Assembly (NCBI GenBank): GCA_964514485.1
Contig: CAZEWG010000014.1
Span: 1-64,000 of the forward strand
Length of the DNA: 64,000 bases
Reading direction: 5' to 3'
From: JAEZAA01 sp964514485
Lineage (GTDB): Bacteria; Pseudomonadota; Gammaproteobacteria; Pseudomonadales; Oleiphilaceae
Shown here: positions 27,597 through 35,572 of the stretch, piece by piece
Layout of the letters: each line of letters starts with the position of its first letter
How positions within the stretch are numbered: position 1 is the stretch's first letter
The notes under the pieces: model-generated
Told to the model about the DNA's origin: nothing
The model's database searches: none
What the model saw: the letters and a program-made list of their open reading frames with translations, nothing else
Translations under genes and position numbers: made by a program

Positions 27597-29201
27597 TTAG
27601 ATGTTGTCGAACTGGTTCATGGTGTTGTCTTCGCCGGAAGCTTTCAGAGCAGCTTCACCTGCGAAGTATTCTTTGTGGTTGTCACCGATGTCGGAGCCAG
27701 CCATGTTCTGGTGCTTCACGCAAGCGATACCTTGACGGATCTCTTGACGCTGAACGCCTTTCACGTAAGCCAGCATGCCTTCTTCTGCGAAGTAGCCTTT
27801 TGCCAGGTTGTCGGTAGACAGCGCAGCAGTGTGGTACGTCGGCAGAGTGATCAGGTGGTGGAAGATGCCTGCTTCGCGAGACGCGTCCTTCTGGAAGGTC
27901 TGGATACGTGCATCAGCTTCTTCACACAGCTCAGAGCCGTCGTAATCAGCGCTCATCAGACGGTCGCGGTCGTAAGCGGAAACGTCTTTACCTTTAGCAA
28001 CCCAATCGTCGAACACTTGCTGACGGAAGTTCAGAGTCCAGTTGAAGGACGGGCTGTTGTTGTAAACCAGCTTGGCGTTGGGCACAACTTCGCGGATGCG
28101 GTTGACCATGCCAGCGATCTGACCAACGTGGGGCTTCTCGGTTTCGATCCACAGCAGGTCGGCACCGTTTTGCAGGCTGGTGATACAGTCCAGAACCACA
28201 CGGTCTTCGCCAGTGCCTTCTTTGAACTGGAACAGACCGGAAGGCAGACGCTTGGGCTTGAGCAGCTTGCCCTGAGCCTTGATCACAACGTCGCCGTTTG
28301 CGATGTCGTCTGCAGACTCGATGTACTCGCCGTCCAGGAAGCTGTTGTACAGGTCGCCCAGATCGCCCGGCTCTTTGGTCACAGCGATTTGCTTGGTCAG
28401 ACCAGCGCCCAGGGAGTCAGTACGTGCAACGATTACACCGTCGTCAACACCCAGCTCCAGGAACGCGTAACGAACTGCGTTGATCTTGGCCAGGAAGTCT
28501 GCGTGAGGAACAGTTACTTTACCGTCTTGGTGACCGCACTGCTTCTCGTCGGAAACTTGGTTCTCGATCTGGATACAGCACGCACCAGCCTCGATCATTT
28601 GCTTGGCCAGCAGGTAAGTTGCTTCTTCGTTACCGAAACCAGCGTCGATGTCCGCAATGATGGGCACAACGTGAGTTTCGAAGTTGTCGATTTGGTTCTG
28701 GATTTCCTGTTCTTTGGCTTTGTCGCCAGCCTTGCGGGCTTTGTCCAGCTCAGTGAACAGCAGGTCCAGTTCGCGGGCATCAGCTTGACGCAGGAAGGTG
28801 TAGAGCTCTTCGATCAGGCCGGAAACCGCAGTTTTCTCGTGCATGGATTGGTCAGGCAGCGGACCGAACTCGGAACGCAGAGCTGCAACCATCCAGCCAG
28901 AGAGGTACAGGTATTTTTTGTTGGTCGTCTTCAGGTGCTTCTTGATGGAGATCAGCTTTTGCTGACCGATGAAGCCGTGCCAGCAACCCAGAGACTGAGT
29001 GTACAGGGAAGTGTCGGCATCGTACTCAGCCATGTCTTTACGCATGATGGCTGCAGTGTACTTGGCAATGTCCAGACCAGTCTTGAAGCGGTTCTGAAGA
29101 CGCATGCGCGCTGCGTATTCCGGATTAATAGCGCTCCAGGCGCTGCCGTACTTCTCTTTCAGAGCGGCAACGGCTTGGATCTCTTTTTGATATTGAGACA
29201 T
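27597..29201 (-). CDS. aceA: isocitrate lyase, long AceA subfamily
   Basis: 534 residues, about 100 longer than E. coli AceA but the same length as the Pseudomonas long form. It splits isocitrate to glyoxylate and succinate, the first step of the glyoxylate shunt. The catalytic loop is KQCGH (220-224; Cys222 is the base) rather than KKCGH. SLGCWHGFIGQQKL and PSFNWTLNF are further family marks. Codons are strongly biased, unlike its neighbours, as expected for a highly expressed gene. aceB is not adjacent. A putative -10 (TACAAT) lies at 29298-29293. Confidence 0.96.
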   Translation of the reverse strand: MSQYQKEIQAVAALKEKYGSAWSAINPEYAARMRLQNRFKTGLDIAKYTAAIMRKDMAEYDADTSLYTQSLGCWHGFIGQQKLISIKKHLKTTNKKYLYLSGWMVAALRSEFGPLPDQSMHEKTAVSGLIEELYTFLRQADARELDLLFTELDKARKAGDKAKEQEIQNQIDNFETHVVPIIADIDAGFGNEEATYLLAKQMIEAGACCIQIENQVSDEKQCGHQDGKVTVPHADFLAKINAVRYAFLELGVDDGVIVARTDSLGAGLTKQIAVTKEPGDLGDLYNSFLDGEYIESADDIANGDVVIKAQGKLLKPKRLPSGLFQFKEGTGEDRVVLDCITSLQNGADLLWIETEKPHVGQIAGMVNRIREVVPNAKLVYNNSPSFNWTLNFRQQVFDDWVAKGKDVSAYDRDRLMSADYDGSELCEEADARIQTFQKDASREAGIFHHLITLPTYHTAALSTDNLAKGYFAEEGMLAYVKGVQRQEIRQGIACVKHQNMAGSDIGDNHKEYFAGEAALKASGEDNTMNQFDNI

Positions 29202-29536
29202 GATGTCTGATTCCTATAAGAAGACCACTTAAGGGACCACCCTAGGCTGAGCAGAACGCTCCGCGTCGGGCAATCATTTCAACACGCCGCGCATTGTAAC
29301 CAGATCAACCCAATAAATAAAATTTATAAAATACATATCCGCTATCATTTCGGTGAATAGATCAATTTCTGACGGGACGATGAACTTTCCCTTACAATGC
29401 GAGCACTTAGTGTGAAACTCCCTGCGGCACTCCATCCTTCCAAGCCACATTCACCTCGCAGCCAAGCTGGGAAGTACACAATAGTCAGCAGAGCCAACCT
29501 TCCGGCAAAGCCAATGATCCGTTGAGCAAGAGGCCT
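29202..29536. other. divergent promoter region of aceA and pncB
   Basis: 335 bp. On the minus strand TACAAT (29298-29293) is a good -10 about 92 bp before aceA, preceded by a very AT-rich tract in which only a weak -35 (TTTATT) is visible. AGAGG precedes the pncB ATG. No small ORF or tRNA is seen. Confidence 0.4.
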
Positions 29537-30784
29537 ATGACCCCGACACCTCCCATAGAACAACACCCTGCCGTTGCAGAGTTCTTCAATCGCCATGGCC
29601 GGATGCCGATCATTACCCACCTGACGGACACCGATCTCTACAAGTTCACCATGCAACAGTCGGTGCTCCACCAGTTTCCCGACGCTGATGCGGAATACCG
29701 TTTTAAGTGTCGCACCCCGGATGTGGACCTCCGCCCACTGGCTGAGGAAATCCAACGGGAGCTTGAGCACTTGTGCCAGCTACAGTTCACCGACCAGGAG
29801 CTCGCCTTTTTGGGCTCCCTGCGTTATATGAAGAAGGATTACATTGAGTTCCTGCGCATCTTCAAGCTGCGCCAGGCCTTTGTAAAAGTTGACCCCTCCG
29901 GGGATCAGCTAGCCATCACCATCAAAGGCCCCATGCTTCATGTCATGCCCTTTGAAATCTATCTGCTGGCCATCGTCAATGAGCTTTATTACCGCCAGTT
30001 CGCCTCTCCCCAAACCCATCAGGAAGGCCTGCGACGGCTCCATGAAAAGATTCAATTAGTTCAAGATCACTTTAGCGCCCCCAACCGGCCTGCCGGCTTT
30101 CGCTTTTCGGACTTTGGCACCCGCCGGCGGTTCAGCCGTGAATGGCAAAAAACCGTGGTCAACACCCTGGCCCGAGAGCTCTCCGAATATATGACCGGCA
30201 CCAGCAATGTATTCCTGGCCATGACCGAAGGGCTCCTACCCCTTGGCACCATGGCCCATGAATATCTTCAGGCCCATCAGGCGCTACGGTGCCAATTGGT
30301 TGACAGCCAAAAGGCGGCGCTGGAATCCTGGGTCAAGGAGTATCGGGGGGATCTCGGCATTGCCCTGACCGATGTGATTGGAATTGATGCCTTCGTCCGC
30401 GATTTCGATCTTTATTTCGCCAAGCTCTATGATGGTGTTCGCCATGACTCAGGAGACCCCTATGTTTGGGGCGAGCGCATGATCGAGCACTACCGCTCCC
30501 TGCGCATCAACCCTCAAACCAAAACCCTGGTCTTCAGTGACGCCCTGACCATGAGCAAGGCGCTGGATCTTTATGAATACTTTCGGACCCGGGCCAATAC
30601 CGCCTTCGGGATCGGCACCCACCTCACCAACGATACCGGCCCTCAAGCCATCAACATCGTGATCAAGATGGTTCGACTCAATGACAAGCCAACGGCCAAG
30701 CTAAGCGACAGCCCCGGCAAAACCATGTGCGACGACCCAATGTTCATCTCGTATCTGAAGAAAGTATTCCAAGTTACTGATTAG
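29537..30784 (+). CDS. pncB: nicotinate phosphoribosyltransferase
   Basis: 415 residues from ATG 29537, preferred to a TTG at 29522 because AGAGG lies just upstream. It converts nicotinate and PRPP to nicotinate mononucleotide in the Preiss-Handler NAD salvage route. Recognised by THLTDTDLYKFTMQQ at the start, the FSDFGTRRRFS catalytic segment, GTMAHE, and RHDSGDP near the C-terminus. Length matches E. coli PncB (400). Single-gene unit divergent from aceA. Confidence 0.95.
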   Translation: MTPTPPIEQHPAVAEFFNRHGRMPIITHLTDTDLYKFTMQQSVLHQFPDADAEYRFKCRTPDVDLRPLAEEIQRELEHLCQLQFTDQELAFLGSLRYMKKDYIEFLRIFKLRQAFVKVDPSGDQLAITIKGPMLHVMPFEIYLLAIVNELYYRQFASPQTHQEGLRRLHEKIQLVQDHFSAPNRPAGFRFSDFGTRRRFSREWQKTVVNTLARELSEYMTGTSNVFLAMTEGLLPLGTMAHEYLQAHQALRCQLVDSQKAALESWVKEYRGDLGIALTDVIGIDAFVRDFDLYFAKLYDGVRHDSGDPYVWGERMIEHYRSLRINPQTKTLVFSDALTMSKALDLYEYFRTRANTAFGIGTHLTNDTGPQAINIVIKMVRLNDKPTAKLSDSPGKTMCDDPMFISYLKKVFQVTD

Positions 30785-30821
30785 GCAGATTTTAACAGAG
30801 CGCACATTGAACAAATAAAAA

Positions 30822-30838
30822 GGGCGGCAACGCCGCCC
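30822..30838 (-). terminator. terminator of the first catalase-ankyrin unit
   Basis: A 7-bp all-GC stem (30822-30828 with 30832-30838) with a 3-nt loop; on the minus strand it is followed by TTTTTATTT. It closes the leftward catalase-ankyrin transcript and faces the end of pncB. Confidence 0.8.
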
Positions 30839-30846
30839 GGAACTGA

Positions 30847-31389
30847 TTAATGAGTCGTTTTTCGGGCAACCAGGAGTAACTCTGGAGTACGCTTGGCGCC
30901 CATGGCACGGGCCAGACCCAACGCCGTCACCCCGTTAACATCTGCCCGTTCGATGTCGGCGCCGCGGGCCAATAAAAAGGACACCGCCTCAACCTGATCA
31001 AACATTGCGGCGTACATCAGCGGTGTTTTGCCATCACCACTGACGCCGTCCACCTGGGCGCCGCCCTCCACCAGAATCTCCATCATCGCCACATTGCCCT
31101 TAAAGGCCGCGCCCGCCAGAGGCGTCTGCCCGCGGTCGTTCGCTGTCTCAGGGTCTGCCCCCTTGTCCAGTAACAGCATGACGGTATCTGCATGACCCTG
31201 ATAGCTGGCCAGCATTAGCAAACTATCGCCCTGCTCGTTCATCAAATTGGCCGGCAGTCCGGCCCGGAGTAAACGGGCCAAGTCCTGGGTATTGCCAGTG
31301 CGGGCAAACTGAAAGGACTGCTGGGCGATCGCCAGGGCGTGCTCGTCATACACATCGTCCTGAATCGGGATTGCATAGGCTACTTGCAT
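30847..31389 (-). CDS. ankyrin-repeat protein paired with catalase
   Basis: 180 residues with at least three ankyrin repeats (about 54-86, 87-119, 120-152; signatures GDSLLMLASYQGHADTV, RGQTPLAGAAFKG, GKTPLMYAAM). No signal peptide: cytoplasmic. It lies 39 bp downstream of the catalase and shares its terminator. In Pseudomonas aeruginosa an ankyrin protein (AnkB) beside KatB is needed for full catalase activity, so a maturation or stabilising role is likely. It closely resembles the second ankyrin protein at 37281-37808. Confidence 0.9.
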   Translation of the reverse strand: MQVAYAIPIQDDVYDEHALAIAQQSFQFARTGNTQDLARLLRAGLPANLMNEQGDSLLMLASYQGHADTVMLLLDKGADPETANDRGQTPLAGAAFKGNVAMMEILVEGGAQVDGVSGDGKTPLMYAAMFDQVEAVSFLLARGADIERADVNGVTALGLARAMGAKRTPELLLVARKTTH

Positions 31390-31428
31390 CTTAAAAACCT
31401 CGACTGTTGCTGGTCCAAAAGAGCGGGA

Positions 31429-32907
31429 TTAACCCGCTCTCCCGGCACGTTTCCGTTCCACGGCCTCTGCGACACGACGTCCGTAGTCTGCATCGGCATT
31501 ACTGAGATAGCCGATCACCCGCTCAACCACATCGACCCGTTTGACCTGTGCCAACCCGTTAGCCAGGTTGTTGACCAGGCGCTGTTTCTCGTCTTCCGAC
31601 ATCAGACGATACAAATCGCCGGCCTGGACAAAGTCGTTGTCATCTTTGTGATGGACCTGGTCGAAAGCGCCAGTGACACCGCTCACGGGCACGCCCCCAT
31701 ACAACGCCTCGTTGGTTTGGACCGGTCCATCAAAACTGTTGGGCTCATAGTTGGCGCTCTTACCGCCGTTATCACCTATACACATGAAGCCATCCCGGCC
31801 GTAGCTGCCGATTGGCCGCTTCACACCATTGGGCGCATTAACTGGCAGCATGGTGTGGTTGATGCCCAACCGGTACCGATGCGCGTCACCGTAGGCGAAC
31901 AACCGCGCTTGCAACATCCGGTCAGGAGATGGTCCGACCCCCGGTACAAAATTGGCCGGCGTGAAAGCCGCCTGTTCCGTATACGCAAAGTGGTTGTCTG
32001 GAGCCCGTGTCAGCACCATCTTGCCGACCTCAATCAGGGGGTAGTCCTTCTGGGACCAAACCCTGGTCAGGTCAAACGGGTTAAACCGATAGGTGGACGC
32101 CTCCGCAGCCGGCATGATCTGCACTTTCAAGGTCCAGCTTGGATACTCACCGCGCTCCAAGGCTCCATAAAGCTCGCTTTGCAGATAGGTTGGGTCTTCC
32201 CCACCGATCCGGGCGGCTTGTTCAGAGGTCAGACATTCAATGCCCTGATCGGTCTTGAAGTGGAACTTCACCCAAAACACCTCCCCCTGCGCATTCACCC
32301 ATTGAAAGGTGTGGGAGCCGAAACCATCCATCTTGCGCAAGCTCGCCGGGATACCACGATCACCAAACAACCAGGTGAACTGGTGTGTTGCCTCCGGCGA
32401 GTGGGAGAAAAAGTCGAACACATTCTCGGGCTCTTGGCGGTTCGTATACGGGTCCGGCTTCTGACTATGAATGAAGTCAGGAAACTTGATGCCATCCCGG
32501 ATAAAGAACGTTGGCGTGTTGTTGCCGACCAAGTCCCAGTTCCCGTCTTCGGTATAAAACTTCACCGAAAAGCCTCGTGGGTCCCGTTGGGTATCCGCCG
32601 CTCCCCGGGAGCCGGCGACCGTCGAGAAACGGGCAAACACCTCGGTACGCTTACCCACCTCAGACATCATTTTCATCTTGGTCCACTTGGCCACGTCCGG
32701 GTTGGTCACTTCAAAATACCCATGAGCCCCGGTTCCAACCGCGTGCACGACCCGCTCGGGGATTCGCTCACGGTTAAATCGAGCCAGTTTTTCAAGGAGG
32801 TAAGCATCCTGCAGCAGAACAGGTCCGTTGACACCGGCGGTTTGGGAATTCTGGTTATCAGAAACAGGTGCACCGGATGCAGTAGTCAGTGTGGGGCGCT
32901 TTTCCAT
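31429..32907 (-). CDS. monofunctional haem catalase (first copy)
   Basis: 492 residues from ATG 32907 (GGAG upstream); the frame is open for 23 codons before that without a ribosome site. It decomposes hydrogen peroxide. The distal His55 lies in RIPERVVHAVGTGAHG, the distal Asn in DLVGNN, and the haem-ligand Tyr in the RLFAYGDAHRYRLG segment. Small-subunit size (clade 3-like). No signal peptide. It heads a two-gene unit with an ankyrin protein, and its promoter carries an OxyR-type site. It is too diverged from the second catalase in this window for a recent duplication. Confidence 0.96.
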   Translation of the reverse strand: MEKRPTLTTASGAPVSDNQNSQTAGVNGPVLLQDAYLLEKLARFNRERIPERVVHAVGTGAHGYFEVTNPDVAKWTKMKMMSEVGKRTEVFARFSTVAGSRGAADTQRDPRGFSVKFYTEDGNWDLVGNNTPTFFIRDGIKFPDFIHSQKPDPYTNRQEPENVFDFFSHSPEATHQFTWLFGDRGIPASLRKMDGFGSHTFQWVNAQGEVFWVKFHFKTDQGIECLTSEQAARIGGEDPTYLQSELYGALERGEYPSWTLKVQIMPAAEASTYRFNPFDLTRVWSQKDYPLIEVGKMVLTRAPDNHFAYTEQAAFTPANFVPGVGPSPDRMLQARLFAYGDAHRYRLGINHTMLPVNAPNGVKRPIGSYGRDGFMCIGDNGGKSANYEPNSFDGPVQTNEALYGGVPVSGVTGAFDQVHHKDDNDFVQAGDLYRLMSEDEKQRLVNNLANGLAQVKRVDVVERVIGYLSNADADYGRRVAEAVERKRAGRAG

Positions 32908-32941
32908 GGGAATCTCCAGATGATCGTTTAGCTTCCCCTCC

Positions 32942-32969
32942 ACTATAGCTTCAAGGCATCGCAAACCAA
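32942..32969 (-). promoter_or_regulatory. sigma70-type promoter of catalase 1
   Basis: Reading leftward, TTGGTT (32969-32964) and TATAGT (32947-32942) are separated by 16 bp, 34 bp upstream of the ATG at 32907. The weak -35 is what an activator-dependent promoter would show. Confidence 0.55.
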
Positions 32970-32971
32970 CA

Positions 32972-33008
32972 ACCAATTAGTTTTATCAATTCAATAGCCG
33001 TGATCTAT
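32972..33008 (-). promoter_or_regulatory. candidate OxyR-binding site
   Basis: On the minus strand ATAG-N7-CTAT (33008-32994) is an exact outer match to one half of the OxyR consensus, followed 7 nt later by a weaker half (ATAA-N7-TGGT, 32986-32972). The proximal end sits 3 bp before the -35 of the catalase promoter, the usual position for OxyR activation. Confidence 0.55.
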
Positions 33009-33305
33009 AATGGAAACGTGCTATCAGCTTTGCGCGTCGATTGTTGTTCCTAACCGGCAATAGCGCGCCACCAGCTGCAGTCGGCTCCAAACTGGCCAGA
33101 GCGCGGTATTAAGGAGAATCATTGACCGGGGTCAAATTCGTTTCCGGTACACTGGCTATCCTGAACCTAGACGGAACTAACAGATTTTTATCTGTCTCCA
33201 CTGGATGGACCTCGGTGTAGCTATTCAGGTGTCCCTGATCAAGACAATGCTGGTATGCCACACTATTGACGAAACCACTGATCAGAGTGTTCCGAGAGGT
33301 ACAAT

Positions 33306-34310
33306 ATGAAAAAAAGTACGCTAGGGTTGACGATCGGTATCGCTCTTGGCATTGGAGTTGCCGCTGCACAGGCTTCGACAGTGCGTAATGAGCCGATCCA
33401 GCCGATTGAGCCTGCGAAAATCACCGCTCCTGACAAAGTTGAACTGGGCAAGCAGCTCTTTTTCGATCCGCGTTTGTCCATGTCCGGTATTATTTCCTGT
33501 AATACCTGTCACAACCTGTCCTTTGGCGGCGTTGATAACCTGAAAACAGCGATTGGCCACAAGTGGCGTCCGGGCCCGGTTAACTCCCCAACCGTGTTCA
33601 ACTCCAGCTTGGCCATTGCCCAGTTCTGGGACGGACGTGCGGGTGACCTGAAAGAACAGGCCGGCGGCCCGATCATGGCAGACGTGGAGATGGCGATGCC
33701 CCATACGCTGGCGGTCGACGTTATCCAGTCCATTCCCGGCTACGTGAGCCAGTTCAAGACTGTGTACGGCACGGATAAAGTCGATATCGACAAAATCACC
33801 GATGCGATCGCAGAGTTCGAGAAAACCTTGGTGACGCCGAACTCCCGTTTCGACCAGTGGCTCAAGGGCGACGATAAAGCTCTGACCAAGGCGGAACTGG
33901 AAGGCTACCAGCTGTTCAAGAACAGCGGCTGTGTCGCCTGCCATAACGGTCCCGCTGTTGGTGGAACCTCCTTCCAGAAGATGGGTGTTGTAGAGCCATA
34001 CACCTCGACCTCTCCGGTGGAAGGCCGTTCTGCAGTGACTGGTAAAGACGCTGAGCGTTTTATGTTCAAGGTTCCGACCTTGCGTAACGTTGAGCTGACC
34101 TACCCATACTTCCACGACGGTGAAGCTGCTACGCTGGCGGAAGCCGTGGACGTGATGGGTCGTCTGCAACTGGGTCGTAAGTACAGCGACGACGAAATCG
34201 AGAAGATCGTTGCATTCCTGAAAACCTTGACCGGCGACCGCCCGCAGTTCCCGCTGCCGCTGCTGCCTGCCTCCAGCGACGCGACTCCGCGCCCGGAGCC
34301 GTTCAAGTAA
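33306..34310 (+). CDS. di-haem cytochrome c peroxidase
   Basis: 334 residues with a signal peptide (about 1-23, GVAAAQA cleavage region). Two haem c sites are present: CNTCH (65-69, low-potential peroxidatic) and CVACH (209-213, high-potential). The conserved GKQLFFDPRLS and QFWDGRAGDLKEQAGGPI segments place it in the bacterial CcpA/MauG superfamily, as a peroxidase. It reduces periplasmic hydrogen peroxide using cytochrome c. The codon use is biased toward highly expressed genes. It is divergent from catalase 1. Confidence 0.95.
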   Translation: MKKSTLGLTIGIALGIGVAAAQASTVRNEPIQPIEPAKITAPDKVELGKQLFFDPRLSMSGIISCNTCHNLSFGGVDNLKTAIGHKWRPGPVNSPTVFNSSLAIAQFWDGRAGDLKEQAGGPIMADVEMAMPHTLAVDVIQSIPGYVSQFKTVYGTDKVDIDKITDAIAEFEKTLVTPNSRFDQWLKGDDKALTKAELEGYQLFKNSGCVACHNGPAVGGTSFQKMGVVEPYTSTSPVEGRSAVTGKDAERFMFKVPTLRNVELTYPYFHDGEAATLAEAVDVMGRLQLGRKYSDDEIEKIVAFLKTLTGDRPQFPLPLLPASSDATPRPEPFK

Positions 34311-34327
34311 CAGGCAACCCACCCGTG

Positions 34328-34355
34328 AAGAACCCGGCCCCGTGCCGGGTTCTTT
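34328..34355 (+). terminator. intrinsic terminator of cytochrome c peroxidase gene
   Basis: An 11-bp perfect stem (34328-34338 with 34344-34354, 5-nt loop), ending in TTCTTT, located 17 bp after the stop codon. Confidence 0.8.
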
Positions 34356-34478
34356 GCTTCTTGCCCTATGATTTCAACATGTTGACCGTTAGATTAAAGA
34401 CATGATGTTCACAGCAAGGCGCTTCTAGCGCCCTTTATGATCCACCCAGAGCCCAAGGCTCACTCACAGGAGCACATC

Positions 34479-35492
34479 ATGACTTCAGTCAAAGCTATTT
34501 ATATTCCCCCCAAGGGAGGTCTGGACAAGATCAGCGTGGAGACTTGTCCCGTTGTGCCCCCAGCTGCCGGCGAAATCACGGTACGCATCCGTGCCAGCTC
34601 CCTCAACTTTCATGACTATGGTGTAGTGACGGGCATGATGGGGCCGCAGGAAAAGCGTATCCCCATGTCGGACGGTGCCGGGGAAGTCACGGCCGTTGGC
34701 GAAGGCGTGACCGAGTTTCAGGTGGGAGATCGGGTAGTCAGCACCTTCTTTCCCGATTGGCAAAATGGCGAATTCACCCAGGATGGTTTCAGCCGGGTTC
34801 CCGGTGACGGTATAGACGGCTTTGCCCGGGAACAAGTCACCATGCCGGCCACGGCTTTTACTCACATCCCTGACGGCTACACGGATGCGGAGGCGGCCAC
34901 TTTGACCACGGCGGGTCTAACGGCATGGCGCGCGCTGATGGTCGATGGTGACTTGAAGCCAGGCGAAACGGTTTTGGTGCAGGGCACCGGTGGCGTGTCT
35001 GTGTTTGCACTTCAATTCGCCCGTATGGCAGGCGCTCAAGTGATTGCCACTTCATCAAGTGATGAGAAACTGGAGCGCATGGCGGAACTAGGCGCCAGTC
35101 ACCTGATCAATTACAAGAAGGATCCGGAATGGGGTAAAACCGTCCGGAAGATCACCAATGGCCGGGGCGTGGATCACGTCATCGAGGTTGGCGGCCCCGC
35201 TACCCTGCTCCAGTCCATGATCGCCGCCCGAATTGGCGGTCACATCGCCTTGATCGGCGTCTTGAGCGGCATCGACGCGGCGTTGCCGGTGCCACTGGCT
35301 TTAGGTCGCCAACTCAAGTTACAGGGCCTGATCGTGGGCAGCCGCCAGCACCAGAAGGAGATGATTCGCGCCATTGAAGCCAATGGCATGCGCCCGATTA
35401 TTGATCGTCACTTTCCCCTGGAACAGATCGCCGACGCGTTCCGCTATCAAGAAAGCCACAAGCACTTCGGCAAGATCTGCCTCGATATCTAG
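34479..35492 (+). CDS. MDR-family NAD(P)-dependent alcohol dehydrogenase/quinone reductase
   Basis: 337 residues from ATG 34479 with AGGAG upstream; an earlier in-frame ATG at 34437 lacks one. It is a medium-chain dehydrogenase: N-terminal GroES-like domain with NFHDYGVVTG and GAGEVTAVGEGV, then a Rossmann fold with VQGTGGVSVFALQFA. The residues for structural zinc are absent, so it resembles the quinone-oxidoreductase/zinc-poor ADH branch. The substrate is not deducible. It lies inside the peroxide-defence island, which suggests a role in reducing reactive carbonyls or quinones (inference). Confidence 0.88.
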   Translation: MTSVKAIYIPPKGGLDKISVETCPVVPPAAGEITVRIRASSLNFHDYGVVTGMMGPQEKRIPMSDGAGEVTAVGEGVTEFQVGDRVVSTFFPDWQNGEFTQDGFSRVPGDGIDGFAREQVTMPATAFTHIPDGYTDAEAATLTTAGLTAWRALMVDGDLKPGETVLVQGTGGVSVFALQFARMAGAQVIATSSSDEKLERMAELGASHLINYKKDPEWGKTVRKITNGRGVDHVIEVGGPATLLQSMIAARIGGHIALIGVLSGIDAALPVPLALGRQLKLQGLIVGSRQHQKEMIRAIEANGMRPIIDRHFPLEQIADAFRYQESHKHFGKICLDI

Positions 35493-35507
35493 GCCGGGAC
35501 TTTCAGC

Positions 35508-35537
35508 GGGCCATTCGGGACGTTTCCCGGATGGCCC
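35508..35537. terminator. convergent terminator between MDR reductase and catalase 2
   Basis: A long stem (35508-35520 with 35524-35537, 3-nt loop, one bulged or mismatched base) sits between the convergent stops at 35492 and 35573, placed to serve both genes. Confidence 0.65.
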
Positions 35538-35572
35538 CCTGCTCCTAGCATTCCCCACAACAGGAAGCGGTT

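Larger units (their letters stand above)
32908..33305. other. divergent regulatory region of catalase 1 and cytochrome c peroxidase
   Basis: 398 bp. The catalase side holds the OxyR-type site and promoter described separately. On the peroxidase side the only clear element is GAGAGG before the ATG at 33306. I looked for a perfect FNR/ANR palindrome (TTGAT-N4-ATCAA) and did not find one. Confidence 0.45.

Noticed and set aside
27675..29210. A 511-codon open frame antisense to aceA
   Set aside because: It lies on the opposite strand of a gene with extreme codon bias, which leaves few stop codons in antisense. The product has low complexity and no family features; aceA is unambiguous.
31339..32931. 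A 530-codon open frame antisense to catalase 1
   Set aside because: Shadow of a well-supported catalase with all catalytic residues. No ribosome site and no plausible protein.
33009..33305. FNR/ANR site upstream of cytochrome c peroxidase
   Set aside because: Only fragments like CTGATCAAG are present; no TTGAT-N4-ATCAA palindrome.
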